Positions 39,152-48,358 of a stretch of 50,875 bases of DNA are shown here, one piece after another. The translations under genes and the position numbers were made by a program. The stretch covers positions 1 to 50,875 of the forward strand of contig JAMPIW010000009.1 of the NCBI GenBank assembly GCA_040183005.1, given 5' to 3'. Source of the stretch: Gammaproteobacteria bacterium. GTDB lineage: Bacteria; Pseudomonadota; Gammaproteobacteria; Ga0077554; Ga007554. The notes beneath the pieces are model-generated. The model was not told the DNA's origin. It worked only from the letters and a program-made list of their open reading frames with translations, and did no database searches. How positions within the stretch are numbered: the stretch's first letter is position 1; the number at the start of each line of letters is the position of its first letter.

Positions 39152-41284
39152 TTGAACAAGGCGCCCTCACACTCCCCCTTGGAGTCCCTGCCTGTTACCG
39201 CCCTTAAAGGCGCCGGTCCGCGCATGGCGGAGCGCTTGGCGCGGCTCGGCCTTCGCACGGTGCAAGATGTGCTGTTTCACCTTCCTCTGCGTTATCAGGA
39301 CCGTACTCGCGTGGTGCCCATCGGGACATTGAGGGGGGGCGATGAGGCGGTGATTTTGGGCGAAGTGCAGCTAAGCGAGATCAAGCTCGGTAAGCGCCGC
39401 ATGTTGCTGGTGCGGGTGGCTGATGGCAGCGGAGGCATTCTGTTGCGGTTTTTCCATTTCTCGGCACAGCAGCAGGCAGGGCTGGCGCGAGGTGCAATGG
39501 TGCGTTGTTTCGGTGAGGTGCGCGCCGGACCGGCAATGCTGGAAATGGTGCATCCCGAATACCGCGTCATTACTGACGTGGGGGCCGATGCTCAAGGATA
39601 TGCGACCACGGCGGTGGATGAGTGTCTGACGCCGGTTTATCCGGCCACCGAGGGCCTGCAGCAATATACCTTGCGTGCTTTAAGCAGCGCGGCGCTGGAT
39701 CTCGCCGCTGGCGAGCTAGGGCTGCAAGAGCTGCTGCCCGCCGAAATTCTAGCGCGTCTTAAGCTGCCGCCGCTGCTGGATGCGCTGGTATATGTTCACC
39801 GCCCGCCGCCGGATGCGCCGCTGGCCATGTTGCAGGAGGGTAGCCACCCGGCGCAGCAGCGCCTGGCCTTCGAGGAGCTGCTCGCCCATCATCTCAGTCT
39901 GCGCCTGTTGCGCAATAAAATACAGGCGAGCCGTGCGCCGCAGCTGAATGCGCCGGGCCGGTTGATGAAGATACTTCTGGACAGCCTGCCGTTTGCGCTG
40001 ACCGGCGCGCAGCAGCGCGTGATTGGCGAAATCGTGCGGGATCTGCGCCGTGCCAGCCCGATGCAGCGGCTGGTGCAGGGCGATGTCGGGTCGGGTAAAA
40101 CCATTATCGCGGCACTTGCTGTACTGCACGCGGTGGAGGCGGGATTCCAGGCGGCAGTGATGGCGCCGACCGAGTTGCTGGCCGAGCAGCATCTACAAAA
40201 TTTCACGCGCTGGCTGGCGCCGCTGGATCTGGATATCGCCTGGCTGTCAGGGAAGCAGCCGGGCAAGGCGCGCCGCACGATGCTGGAGCGGCTTGCGTCG
40301 GGACAGGCCGCTGTGGCGGTGGGCACTCATGCGCTGTTTCAGGAGGGTGTCGAGTTCGCCAGCCTGGGGCTGATCGTTGTGGATGAACAGCACCGCTTCG
40401 GCGTCCACCAGCGCCTCGCCTTACGCGAAAAAGGCGTCCAATATGAACATGGGCAGAGCCGTCATCCCCATCAGTTGATCATGACCGCAACCCCGATCCC
40501 GCGCACGCTGGCGATGACCGCCTATGCCGATCTCGACAGCTCGATTATCGACGAGCTGCCGCCGGGCCGCACGCCGGTAGAAACGGTGGTGGTGCCAGAC
40601 ACGCGGCGCGCTGAGGTGGTGGAGCGCGTGCGCGGCGCCTGCCGCACCGGTCGGCAGGCCTATTGGGTGTGCACGCTGATTGAAGAGTCCGAGACGTTGC
40701 AGTGCCAAGCCGCCGCCGATACCGCTGTGCAGTTGACTGAGGCTCTGCCGGAGTTGCGCGTGGGGTTGGTGCATGGGCGCTTGAAGACCAGCGAAAAGGC
40801 GCAAGTGATGGCCGCATTCAAGGCGGGCGAGCTAGATCTTTTGGTGGCGACTACGGTGATCGAGGTGGGCGTGGATGTGCCCAACGCCAGCCTGATGATC
40901 ATCGAAAACGCCGAGCGGCTGGGGCTGGCGCAGCTCCATCAATTACGCGGCCGGGTGGGACGCGGCGCGCAGAAAAGCAGCTGCATTTTGATGTATCATG
41001 GGCCACTTTCACGGGACGGCCGCGCGCGCCTTGCGGCACTGCGCGAAACGAACGACGGTTTTGAAATCGCGCGCCGCGATCTGGCGTTGCGCGGGCCGGG
41101 CGAGGTGCTCGGCACGCGCCAGAGCGGCATGCTGCAATTGCACATCGCCGACCTGGTGCGCGACCAGGCGCTGACCCCCAAAATCGAGCAGGCAGCGGAG
41201 CTGCTATTGCAACATTATCCCGAGCGCGTTCCGCTGTTGATCAGCCGTTGGCTGGGCGAGGCGGCGCGGTATGGGGAAGTTTGA
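39152..41284 (+). CDS. recG: ATP-dependent DNA helicase RecG
   Basis: 710 residues (E. coli 693). RecG reverses stalled replication forks and processes Holliday junctions. Wedge/OB domain at the N-terminus (ALKGAGPRMAERLARLGLRT, LPLRYQDRTRVVPIG). Helicase motifs: Walker A GDVGSGKTIIAAL, motif II DEQHRFG, motif III TATPIPRTLAMT, motif V/VI ATTVIEVGVDVPNA and HQLRGRVGRG. Starts with TTG at 39152, 22 bp after intI; no nearby ATG is in frame. The intI-recG junction marks the end of the mobile region. Confidence 0.95.
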   Translation: MNKAPSHSPLESLPVTALKGAGPRMAERLARLGLRTVQDVLFHLPLRYQDRTRVVPIGTLRGGDEAVILGEVQLSEIKLGKRRMLLVRVADGSGGILLRFFHFSAQQQAGLARGAMVRCFGEVRAGPAMLEMVHPEYRVITDVGADAQGYATTAVDECLTPVYPATEGLQQYTLRALSSAALDLAAGELGLQELLPAEILARLKLPPLLDALVYVHRPPPDAPLAMLQEGSHPAQQRLAFEELLAHHLSLRLLRNKIQASRAPQLNAPGRLMKILLDSLPFALTGAQQRVIGEIVRDLRRASPMQRLVQGDVGSGKTIIAALAVLHAVEAGFQAAVMAPTELLAEQHLQNFTRWLAPLDLDIAWLSGKQPGKARRTMLERLASGQAAVAVGTHALFQEGVEFASLGLIVVDEQHRFGVHQRLALREKGVQYEHGQSRHPHQLIMTATPIPRTLAMTAYADLDSSIIDELPPGRTPVETVVVPDTRRAEVVERVRGACRTGRQAYWVCTLIEESETLQCQAAADTAVQLTEALPELRVGLVHGRLKTSEKAQVMAAFKAGELDLLVATTVIEVGVDVPNASLMIIENAERLGLAQLHQLRGRVGRGAQKSSCILMYHGPLSRDGRARLAALRETNDGFEIARRDLALRGPGEVLGTRQSGMLQLHIADLVRDQALTPKIEQAAELLLQHYPERVPLLISRWLGEAARYGEV

Positions 41285-41469
41285 TTTTTTGCCACTGGAC
41301 ACACAGAGGGCATGGAGAATAAAAATTTAATCGGCCTTCTCCAGAATCTCCATGGCTCAAACAAGTAGGGGTGCGCCGTACCCGTGGAGGGCATAATGTG
41401 CGCGCCATTAGATCCGGTGCGTGGAACGCACCCTACGTTTGCTGAAAACTGAGCAAGAGGAACAACTCT
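41285..41469 (+). repeat. Intergenic region with a palindromic element
   Basis: Contains a 17-bp hairpin ggtgcgt-gga-acgcacc (41416-41432) followed by ctacg, a type of dispersed palindrome common in gammaproteobacterial genomes. Nothing else recognisable. Confidence 0.5.
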
Positions 41470-41673
41470 ATGAAGATCAAAGTAGTGGTTCACGAGGCCG
41501 AGGAAGGCGGTTATTGGGCCGAAGTGCCTGCCATCCCTGGTTGTATAACGCAGGGTGATACCTTTGAAGAACTGTTGGCTAATCTTTATGAAGCAGTGGA
41601 AGGCTGCCTGTCTGTTGATATAGTGCAACCAGAATCGACAAGCAGAGACCGGGTGCTGGAAATTGCCGTATGA
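41470..41673 (+). CDS. hicB: HicB-type antitoxin
   Basis: A 67-residue HicB-like protein with the partial RNase-H-like fold: MKIKVVVHEAEEGGYWAEVP, then AIPGCITQGDTFEELLANLY and EAVEGCLSVD. The short form lacks a C-terminal DNA-binding domain, so self-regulation may rely on other contacts. A ribosome site AGAGGAAC lies upstream. It overlaps hicA by 4 bases (ATGA). Antitoxin-first order, the reverse of the usual hicAB. Confidence 0.9.
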   Translation: MKIKVVVHEAEEGGYWAEVPAIPGCITQGDTFEELLANLYEAVEGCLSVDIVQPESTSRDRVLEIAV

Positions 41674-41879
41674 AGTCCGTATCCGGCAAAACGTTCGCGA
41701 AGATTATCGAGCGCCATGGATGGACATTGTTACGCATCAACGGTAGTCATCACATTTATGGCAAAGGAGGCAGCATCGTGCGATTGTCGATTCCAATCCA
41801 CGGCAATACACCTTTGAAAACTGGATTACTGAAACATCTGGTCAAACTGGCAGGGCTTCAAGAAAGCGACCTGGAATAA
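41670..41879 (+). CDS. hicA: HicA-type mRNA interferase toxin
   Basis: A 69-residue double-stranded-RNA-binding-fold toxin. The catalytic His is in INGSHHIYGKGG (family G-S-H-x-x-x), preceded by KTFAKIIERHGWTLLRI and followed by LSIPIHGNTPLKTGLLKHLV. Length is normal. Its stop (41877-41879) abuts the ubiC ATG, so the pair is inserted tightly between recG and ubiC. Confidence 0.92.
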   Translation: MKSVSGKTFAKIIERHGWTLLRINGSHHIYGKGGSIVRLSIPIHGNTPLKTGLLKHLVKLAGLQESDLE

Positions 41880-42476
41880 ATGCACGTGTCTCAAGTTAAG
41901 CGCCAGCCCAACATGTTGGTGGTGAAGGCGGGCAAGCCGTTATGGCGCCCACGACGCCATCTGCCACGCGGCATTGTGCCATCGGTCCTGTCGTCCTGGC
42001 TATTTGACACAACCTCGCTGACACAACGTTTGCGGCAAGCGTGTCATGGGCACTTTCAGGTGCGGGTGATGAGCGAGGCACAAGCTCGCCCGTTGCGCGA
42101 TGAGCGCGTCACACTAAGGATGCGTGGTTATGAAGGCGCCGTAGTGCGCATGGTGTATTTGTTGTGCGACGAGCGGCCCTGGGTGTTTGCACGCACGGTG
42201 ATTCCACTACGTACCTTGAGCGGGCCACAGCGGCGGCTGGCGTATCTGGGAAACAAGCCACTGGGAGAAATGCTGTTCGCCGATAAATCCATGCGCCGCA
42301 GTGAAGTGGAAGTGGCGCGCCTTGCCGCAGGGAGCGCGGTGTTCAGGATGGCTACGCAGGCGCTGGAACATAAGCCGGATGAAATTTGGGGCAGGCGCTC
42401 AGTGTTTTATCTGCAAGACAAACCGCTGCTGGTGAGCGAGATATTTTTGCCGGATCTTCTTGAAAATGAATCCTGA
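41880..42476 (+). CDS. ubiC: Chorismate lyase UbiC
   Basis: Cleaves chorismate to 4-hydroxybenzoate and pyruvate, the first committed step of ubiquinone synthesis. 198 residues, slightly longer than E. coli (165). Family features: [28 protein letters not shown] with the conserved Arg, [13 protein letters not shown] (substrate-binding Arg) and [12 protein letters not shown]-terminal [20 protein letters not shown] carries the conserved Glu. It overlaps ubiA, consistent with a two-gene operon. Confidence 0.93.
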   Translation: MHVSQVKRQPNMLVVKAGKPLWRPRRHLPRGIVPSVLSSWLFDTTSLTQRLRQACHGHFQVRVMSEAQARPLRDERVTLRMRGYEGAVVRMVYLLCDERPWVFARTVIPLRTLSGPQRRLAYLGNKPLGEMLFADKSMRRSEVEVARLAAGSAVFRMATQALEHKPDEIWGRRSVFYLQDKPLLVSEIFLPDLLENES

Positions 42477-43332
42477 TACCAAGGCGCGCCTGCATCAATA
42501 TGTGCTCCTGACGCGGCTCAACCGGCCCATCGGCATCCTTTTATTGTTGTGGCCTACGCTGTGGGCATTGTGGATCGCGGGCGCGGGCCGTCCCGACCCG
42601 CTGGTGTTGGTCGTGTTCGTGCTGGGCGTAGTGTTGATGCGTTCGGCGGGGTGCGTGATCAACGATTACGCGGACCGGAACATCGACCCGCACGTGGCCC
42701 GCACGAGTGACCGGCCCATCGCCGCCGGGCGCGTCTCACCCCGGGAGGCGCTGACGCTGTTTGCTGCGCTGTGTCTGATGGCCTTCGGGCTGGTGTTATT
42801 GATGAACCGGCTGACCATCCTGCTGTCCTTGATTGGCGTGCTACTCGCGGCGGTTTACCCGTTCATGAAACGCTACACCCATCTGCCACAGGTGGTGCTG
42901 GGCATGGCGTTCGGCTGGGCAGTGCCGATGGTGTTCGCGGCGCAGACGGGCGAGATACCCAAAGTCGCCTGGCTGCTGTTCACCGCCACCGTGCTGTGGG
43001 CCACCGCCTACGACACCATGTATGCCATGGTGGACCGTCCCGATGACCTGAAGATTGGCGTCAAATCCACTGCGATTCTGTTTGGCGACGCCGACCGCCC
43101 GATCATCGGCGCCATCCAGATTTTGTTCCTGCTGGCACTGCTGCTGATCGGTAGGCAACTGGAAATGGGGCTGGCGTATTATATTGGCCTGGCTGCCGCC
43201 GCTGGCTTGGGTGTTTACCAGCAATACCTGATCAGAAACCGCGATGCGGCAGGCTGTTTCAAGGCGTTTCTCAACAACAGCTGGTTCGGCGCGGCGATAT
43301 TTTGTGGCATAGTACTGGATTACCTTTTCTAA
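42466..43332 (+). CDS. ubiA: 4-hydroxybenzoate polyprenyltransferase UbiA
   Basis: Inner-membrane prenyltransferase that attaches the polyprenyl tail to 4-hydroxybenzoate. 288 residues from the ATG at 42466, with about eight membrane segments. The two Asp-rich motifs that bind the prenyl diphosphate via Mg are present: [20 protein letters not shown] and the second [20 protein letters not shown]. Its start lies inside the 3' end of ubiC (11-bp overlap), so translation is likely coupled. Confidence 0.95.
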   Translation: MNPDTKARLHQYVLLTRLNRPIGILLLLWPTLWALWIAGAGRPDPLVLVVFVLGVVLMRSAGCVINDYADRNIDPHVARTSDRPIAAGRVSPREALTLFAALCLMAFGLVLLMNRLTILLSLIGVLLAAVYPFMKRYTHLPQVVLGMAFGWAVPMVFAAQTGEIPKVAWLLFTATVLWATAYDTMYAMVDRPDDLKIGVKSTAILFGDADRPIIGAIQILFLLALLLIGRQLEMGLAYYIGLAAAAGLGVYQQYLIRNRDAAGCFKAFLNNSWFGAAIFCGIVLDYLF

Positions 43333-43365
43333 AAATTGTCATTGATACGCAAGGATATTCTTGAA

Positions 43366-44358
43366 ATGACTTTAAAATCCGCGCCGCAGGAAGCGCAAAA
43401 ACTGCAACGACTCGGGCTGGCGGTGATCGAAACCGAAGCGCGAGCGGTGTCTGCGCTTGTCTCGCGCATTGATGGCAACTTCGTCCAGGCCTGTCAGTAC
43501 ATGCTGGCCTGCGAGGGGCGCATCGTGGTGCTCGGCATGGGCAAGTCCGGCCATATCGGCGGCAAGATCGCGGCGACACTCGCCTCCACCGGTAGCCCGG
43601 CATTTTTTGTGCATCCCGGCGAGGCGAGCCACGGCGACCTGGGCATGATCACCGCCAAGGACGTCGTGATGGCGCTGTCCAACTCCGGCGAGACTGACGA
43701 GATCCTCACCATTTTGCCGCTGATCAAGCGGCTTGGTGTGCCTTTGATCGCACTTACCGGCAACCCGCGCTCCACGCTGGCGCACGCGGCGACGGTGCAT
43801 GTCGACGTCAGTGTGGAACAGGAAGCCTGTCCACTCGGGCTGGCCCCCACCTCCAGCACCACGGCGACATTGGTGATGGGCGATGCGCTGGCCGTCGCGC
43901 TGCTCGAAGCGCGCGGCTTCACTGCCGAGGACTTCGCGCGCTCCCACCCCGGCGGACGGCTGGGGCGGCGTCTGCTGCTGCTGATCAATGACATCATGCA
44001 CACCGGCGAGGCCATCCCCAAAGTGCGCGAGGACGCGCTGCTCAAAGAAGCATTGGTGGAAATGTCGCGCAAGGGGCTGGGCATGACGGCAATAGTCGAT
44101 GAGCAAGGGCGCGCCATCGGCGTCTTCACCGATGGCGACCTGCGCCGCGCGCTGGATCATGAATTAGATGTGCATAGCACCGGCATCGCCGAGGTGATGA
44201 CCCGCAACGGCAAAACCGTGCGCCCCGACAAGCTCGCCGCCGAGGCGCTCGCCATCATGGAAACCTGCAAGATCAGCGCGCTGCTGGTGGTAGATGAGAA
44301 CGGCGCTCTGGTCGGCGCCCTGAATATGCACGACCTGCTGCGTGCGGGTGTGGTTTGA
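43366..44358 (+). CDS. kdsD: D-arabinose 5-phosphate isomerase KdsD
   Basis: Converts ribulose 5-phosphate to arabinose 5-phosphate, first step toward Kdo of lipopolysaccharide. About 330 residues: SIS domain (RIVVLGMGKSGHIGGKIAAT, FVHPGEASHGDLGMI, ALSNSGETDEI, conserved catalytic His in HPGGRLGRRLLL), then two CBS domains (IVDEQGRAIGVFTDGDLRRA and LVVDENGALVGALNMHDLLR). I use the ATG at 43366 (AAGGA 10 bp upstream); an in-frame TTG at 43336 is possible. Normally next to kdsC and lpt genes, but here it stands alone after ubiA. Confidence 0.93.
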   Translation: MTLKSAPQEAQKLQRLGLAVIETEARAVSALVSRIDGNFVQACQYMLACEGRIVVLGMGKSGHIGGKIAATLASTGSPAFFVHPGEASHGDLGMITAKDVVMALSNSGETDEILTILPLIKRLGVPLIALTGNPRSTLAHAATVHVDVSVEQEACPLGLAPTSSTTATLVMGDALAVALLEARGFTAEDFARSHPGGRLGRRLLLLINDIMHTGEAIPKVREDALLKEALVEMSRKGLGMTAIVDEQGRAIGVFTDGDLRRALDHELDVHSTGIAEVMTRNGKTVRPDKLAAEALAIMETCKISALLVVDENGALVGALNMHDLLRAGVV

Positions 44359-44370
44359 TGAGTTTAGGTT

Positions 44371-44472
44371 TCAGTCCGACTCCAATAACAGAACCGGGGC
44401 GCATCCTTTGATGAGTACAATTAGGCACAGCGTAAAAGAAGTCCAGGCGATGATAAAACGCTCAAAGTCCAT
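44371..44472 (-). CDS. Candidate 33-residue membrane peptide
   Basis: Small frame with an excellent ribosome site: GGAGGTGAAT directly precedes the ATG at 44472. The product MDFERFIIAWTSFTLCLIVL followed by a short tail is one likely transmembrane helix. It lies between kdsD (plus strand) and the HIT gene (minus), upstream of neither start in the same direction except as a trailing gene after HIT. Too short for family assignment; supported only by the Shine-Dalgarno and hydrophobic pattern. Confidence 0.5.
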   Translation of the reverse strand: MDFERFIIAWTSFTLCLIVLIKGCAPVLLLESD

Positions 44473-44518
44473 ATTCACCTCCGTAACCACCAGCCTCACA
44501 ACCTAACGCCACCCTCTA

Positions 44519-44941
44519 TCACTGGCTGCTCCAGCCCGCAGAGAGATACCTTGCCAGCGCCTGAGTGAGCTGTTCCACATCCACCTGCCGTGCCTGGCCC
44601 TCACGCCGCGCCACGGCCCAGATGGGGTCGGGAAAGTGGGCGTCATCCGCAAGGCGCGGGATGACGTGCCAGTGAAGATGCGGCACCTGATTGCCGAGCG
44701 ACGCCAGGTTGATCTTGTCTGGCTGTAGGGTTTCACGCAGCGCCTGCTCCACGGCAAACACCACGGACATCAGGTCATGCCGTTGCGCCAGGGCAAGATC
44801 GGTCATTTCTTTCACATGGGCCTGCCAGATAACCCGACAAAACCCAGGATAAGCGGCATCCTCCACAAGGATGACGCGGCACTGGCCGTCGCTCCAGAGC
44901 ACTGTCTCCCGCGCCGGGTGACATAAAAGGCATACAGACAT
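44519..44941 (-). CDS. HIT-family nucleotide-binding protein
   Basis: 140 residues from MSVCLLCHPARETVLW. The histidine triad HLHWHVIPRLADD is intact and hydrolyses nucleotide phosphoramidates or dinucleotide polyphosphates. The N-terminal CxxC pair (CLLCH) and RVIWQAHVKEMTDL are typical of the branch annotated as HIT family or diadenosine tetraphosphate hydrolase. The Met at 44941 fits the family; an upstream start at 44983 adds a lysine-rich unlike tail. Substrate not predictable. Confidence 0.92.
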   Translation of the reverse strand: MSVCLLCHPARETVLWSDGQCRVILVEDAAYPGFCRVIWQAHVKEMTDLALAQRHDLMSVVFAVEQALRETLQPDKINLASLGNQVPHLHWHVIPRLADDAHFPDPIWAVARREGQARQVDVEQLTQALARYLSAGWSSQ

Positions 44942-44991
44942 GGAATAATTGTCCTTTTTCGTTGTCTTATTGTTTGAACGCACGCCTTAAT

Positions 44992-45029
44992 TTGTATCGT
45001 GACGCGTTGCGGGTTATGCTAAAGCATAG
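44992..45029 (+). promoter_or_regulatory. Possible promoter and palindrome upstream of slt
   Basis: TTGTAT (44992-44997), 17 bp, TATGCT (45015-45020); the -10 is part of an inverted repeat tatgct-aa-agcata (45015-45028). Confidence 0.35.
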
Positions 45030-45094
45030 CGCTTTTCAGGACGATAACAAGGATGTGCCGTGTCGGTTTAATCAGTGCTGGCGGAGGAAACGTG

Positions 45095-47077
45095 ATGTTC
45101 CGCAGTACAAAATACATAATGGTTCTGCTGGGCGCGTTGTGGACTACCCTGGTCTGCGCCACGCCTGATATTGCCCAGCAACGCGCCAGCTTTGAGGCCG
45201 CCGAACGTGCCTTGAAGCAAGGCAACCAGCCCGAGTTTCAGCGTCAGCTCTCATCGCTGGGCGACTACCCCCTTTATCCCTACCTCCTTTACCAGGATTT
45301 GCAGCCGCGCCTCGACAAGGCCAACGCGCCGGAAGTGCTCGCCTTTCTGCGGGATTACCCTGATACCCCGCTCGCCCCCCGCCTGCGCGCCACGTGGCTG
45401 CAGCTGCTCGCTGGCCGCAACCGTTGGGATGAGATTGTTGCCACTTACCGTTCCACCAGCGATGTGGAGATGCAATGCCTTTACCGCAAGGCACTGCTGG
45501 AGACCGGCAATAGCACCGAAGCGCTCCGTCAAATCGACACTTTATGGCTGTCGGGGCGCTCCCAGCCCGCCGCCTGTGACAGCGTATTTGATGCGTGGCG
45601 CGCCACCGGGGGCATGACCAGAGATCTGGTGTGGCAGCGTTTGCGCCTGACGCTGGAGGCGGGCCAGATTGACTTGGCGCGAGCGCTGGGCCGGTTTGTG
45701 GTGCCGGATGAGCAGCCCTGGGCGGATCTGTGGCTGCAGGTTCACGAAAAACCGGAACTGACCCTCAATCTAGTAGGTTTTGAGGGTGATCAGCCCGTCA
45801 TAGCTTCGATTCTTGCCCACGGCATCAAACGCATGGCGCGCAGCGATGCGGCGAGGGCTGTGGCAATCTGGGATGACATCAGTACGCGCCGCGCCTTTAC
45901 CATGGAAGAGCGCAACACCGCGCAGCGTGTGCTGGCCCTAGCGCTCGTTTCCCAGAAACAGCCGGGGGCGCGGGCGAGACTGGACGCTCTCACTCCCGCC
46001 CAGGAAGACCCACAGGTGCGTGAAAAACGGATATTGCTGGCGCTCAATGATGGCGACTGGGGCGCCGCACGGCGCTGGATAGAACAGATGAATGAAGAGG
46101 AGCGGACCCTCCCCCGCTGGCGTTACTGGCGTGCGCGCGCGCTCGAACAGCTAGGGCTTGCCGGGGAAGCCGCACCACTCTACACCGAATTGGCGTCCGG
46201 CCGCGATTATTACGGCTTTCTTGCCGCTGACCGCATGAGCACGCCTTATGCGTTGACCCATCGTCCCCTGTCCTTTCCCGCGACCGAGCTTGCCGTGCTG
46301 GAACAGACGCCCGGTGTGATGCGCTCCCGCGAATTCCATCTGCTGGGACGCACGGCGGATTCGCGCCGCGAATGGAACCACGTCACCCGCGACATGAACG
46401 AGGCACAACTGCTGCGCGCCGCCAAACTGGCGCACGACTGGGGCTGGCATGACCGCGCCATCTTCACCGTGGCGCGCGCCCCGCGCCAGGACGATCTGGA
46501 TCTGCTGTTCCCCCTTGAGCACCGCGAACGGGTCGAATCCCAGGCCAGGGATCGTGATATCGACCCCGCCTGGGTGTACGGCATCCTGCGCCAGGAAAGC
46601 GCCTTTGTGCCGGATGCACGCTCACCCGTCGGCGCCCTGGGTCTGATGCAGATCATGCCCGCTACTGGCGGGATGATCGCCAAATCACTGAAAACCAGAC
46701 TCAGCAACCCCAATGACCTGTTGTTGCCGGACACCAGCATCCGCTTCGGCGCCGCCTATCTGCGCAGCCGCCTGGATACTTTCGACAACAACGCCATGCT
46801 GGCCACCGCCGCCTACAACGCGGGAGCGGGCCGGGTGAAGCAATGGCTGCCGCAAGACCGCGTGATCGCAGCGGATCTGTGGGTGGAAAACGTCCCCTTC
46901 AAGGAAACGCGCGACTATGTGCGTCGCGTGTTGACCTATACCGTGATTTACCAGCAACGTCTGGGCAGCAGCCCAACACTTTTGTCGCGCATCATGTTGC
47001 CGGTGGGCACGGCGGCGATTGCTTCCAGTAATCCACTGATAGCGGGAGACATTCCAGGCGGCAGGATGCGCCAATAA
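45095..47077 (+). CDS. slt: Soluble lytic murein transglycosylase Slt
   Basis: Periplasmic exolytic transglycosylase that cuts peptidoglycan between MurNAc and GlcNAc. 660 residues (E. coli Slt70 645). Signal peptide MFRSTKYIMVLLGALWTTLV ending near CATP. A long superhelical U-ring of paired helices (FRRQ-like repeats, about 30-460) follows. The C-terminal lysozyme-like SLT domain has catalytic Glu in YGILRQESAFVPDARSPVGA, then LGLMQIMPATGG and ATAAYNAGAGRVKQWL. Start at 45095 chosen for the GGAGGA ribosome site 8 bp upstream. Confidence 0.95.
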   Translation: MFRSTKYIMVLLGALWTTLVCATPDIAQQRASFEAAERALKQGNQPEFQRQLSSLGDYPLYPYLLYQDLQPRLDKANAPEVLAFLRDYPDTPLAPRLRATWLQLLAGRNRWDEIVATYRSTSDVEMQCLYRKALLETGNSTEALRQIDTLWLSGRSQPAACDSVFDAWRATGGMTRDLVWQRLRLTLEAGQIDLARALGRFVVPDEQPWADLWLQVHEKPELTLNLVGFEGDQPVIASILAHGIKRMARSDAARAVAIWDDISTRRAFTMEERNTAQRVLALALVSQKQPGARARLDALTPAQEDPQVREKRILLALNDGDWGAARRWIEQMNEEERTLPRWRYWRARALEQLGLAGEAAPLYTELASGRDYYGFLAADRMSTPYALTHRPLSFPATELAVLEQTPGVMRSREFHLLGRTADSRREWNHVTRDMNEAQLLRAAKLAHDWGWHDRAIFTVARAPRQDDLDLLFPLEHRERVESQARDRDIDPAWVYGILRQESAFVPDARSPVGALGLMQIMPATGGMIAKSLKTRLSNPNDLLLPDTSIRFGAAYLRSRLDTFDNNAMLATAAYNAGAGRVKQWLPQDRVIAADLWVENVPFKETRDYVRRVLTYTVIYQQRLGSSPTLLSRIMLPVGTAAIASSNPLIAGDIPGGRMRQ

Positions 47078-47099
47078 GGCGTTTTTTCGCAAATTGCGG

Positions 47100-47105
47100 T
47101 ATAAT
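47100..47105 (+). promoter_or_regulatory. -10 box upstream of slyD
   Basis: A perfect TATAAT at 47100-47105, 36 bp before the slyD start; the -35 is not clear. GAGGAAA precedes the ATG. Confidence 0.45.
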
Positions 47106-47141
47106 TTTTGCGTTAAAATTTCAATCTTTGAGGAAATCCGC

Positions 47142-47624
47142 ATGAAAATAGCCAATGGCATGGTGGTCTCCATGCACTATCTGCTGACTGACGAAAACAA
47201 CGACACCCTCGACAGCACCGAGGAGGGCGAGCTGTTTAGCTACCTCCACGGACACGGCAACATCATTCCCGGATTGGAAAATGGCCTGGAAGGACTCGAG
47301 GCTGGTCAAAAGACCCACGTTATCGTTCACCCGAAGCAGGGCTATGGTGAGCGGAATCCCGAAGCGGAAATCGAAGTCCCCTTGTCACAATTCCCCCCGG
47401 ATGCCGACCTTGCCCCAGGCGACCGTGTGTCCATGGATAGCCCGGAAGGCGATATGATCTTCACCGTGACGGATATTTCCGATTCCTCCGTGACCCTCGA
47501 TGGAAATCACCCCCTGTCGGGCATGATCCTGCACTTTGATGTCGAAATTGTGGATATCCGTCCGGCAACCGCCGAAGAGATCAGTCACGGCCATGCACAT
47601 ACCGGTGAGCATCACCATCATTAA
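47142..47624 (+). CDS. slyD: FKBP-type peptidyl-prolyl isomerase SlyD
   Basis: 160 residues: FKBP domain split by an IF chaperone insertion (about 70-130), as in SlyD. MVVSMHYLLTDENNDTLDST, PGLENGLEGLEAGQKTHVIV, HPKQGYGERNPEAEIEVPLS and VTLDGNHPLSGMILHFDVEI are clear. The C-terminal metal-binding tail HGHAHTGEHHHH is short but retained; SlyD donates nickel to hydrogenase maturation in E. coli. The gene has its own -10 and a strong terminator, so it is likely monocistronic. Confidence 0.95.
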   Translation: MKIANGMVVSMHYLLTDENNDTLDSTEEGELFSYLHGHGNIIPGLENGLEGLEAGQKTHVIVHPKQGYGERNPEAEIEVPLSQFPPDADLAPGDRVSMDSPEGDMIFTVTDISDSSVTLDGNHPLSGMILHFDVEIVDIRPATAEEISHGHAHTGEHHHH

Positions 47625-47634
47625 GTCGCTTCAA

Positions 47635-47671
47635 AGCCCTAAAAACACAGTGCCACTGTGTGTTTAGGGCT
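47635..47671 (+). terminator. Rho-independent terminator after slyD
   Basis: Long inverted repeat agccctaaaaacacagtg-cc-actgtgtgtttagggct followed by tattt; the symmetrical stem could serve both directions. Confidence 0.85.
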
Positions 47672-47824
47672 TATTTCCTGATGCATTGTGTCGGAATACT
47701 TTACACACATCTGGCAGGAAGAACGTCAAAATAAAATAAATTTTATTGAAATCAATTAAATAATGTTTATGGCGTTAAAATTGCCTATGTAGCGTTAAGC
47801 CAATTAATACTGCGGATACAAAAT

Positions 47825-48202
47825 ATGAGCGACCCTTCATCTTCATTTGACTTTGATGAATGGATGACGCTAGCGAAGACTGATCCAGAGGCCTTTGCCG
47901 TGCGGCGCAGGGATGCCATAGAAAGCGTTTTTTTAAACGCCCCCGAGGAGCGCCAGCAGCGCCTTCGCGGCTTGCAGTGGAGTATTGATATGGAACTGCA
48001 AACATGCAGCAACCCCATGCAGGGCTGCATGCGCCTGTTTAACAGGATGTGGGACTCCGTATACGGAGAAAAAGGATTGCTGAACGCCCTGCGCTTGCTC
48101 GGAGAGCTGGAATCCTATCCCTCTACTAAAAAACGGCCAGACAGCAAGCCGCCGGAATCCGCCACAATATTACCTTTCAAGGCCACCAAGCCCATTGCCT
48201 GA
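47825..48202 (+). CDS. DUF3135-family protein
   Basis: 125 residues. Matches the DUF3135 pattern FDEWMTLAKTDPEAFAVRRR and DAIESVFLNAPEERQQRLRG, then LQWSIDMELQTCSNPMQGCM with two conserved Cys. The C-terminal tail is Pro/Ser-rich and variable. Cytoplasmic protein of unknown function found in gammaproteobacteria. Preceded by an AT-rich 150-bp region; no clear operon partner. Confidence 0.88.
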   Translation: MSDPSSSFDFDEWMTLAKTDPEAFAVRRRDAIESVFLNAPEERQQRLRGLQWSIDMELQTCSNPMQGCMRLFNRMWDSVYGEKGLLNALRLLGELESYPSTKKRPDSKPPESATILPFKATKPIA

Positions 48203-48353
48203 CAAGCCTAAATGGCGAATGGGTTACAGCGTGAAAGCAACGCACCTGAGTGTGGCCACCTGATTCGATGAAGGAGCACAGGGAAGCCAAGAACCAATAT
48301 CTGGAACCCCGATCCTGCCAGAAGAAGTGCCCCTTTGTTAGTCCTAATGTGTC
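48203..48353 (+). other. Intergenic region before the IS1380 remnant
   Basis: About 150 bp with no recognised gene or hairpin terminator. Confidence 0.4.
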
Positions 48354-48358
48354 ATAAA

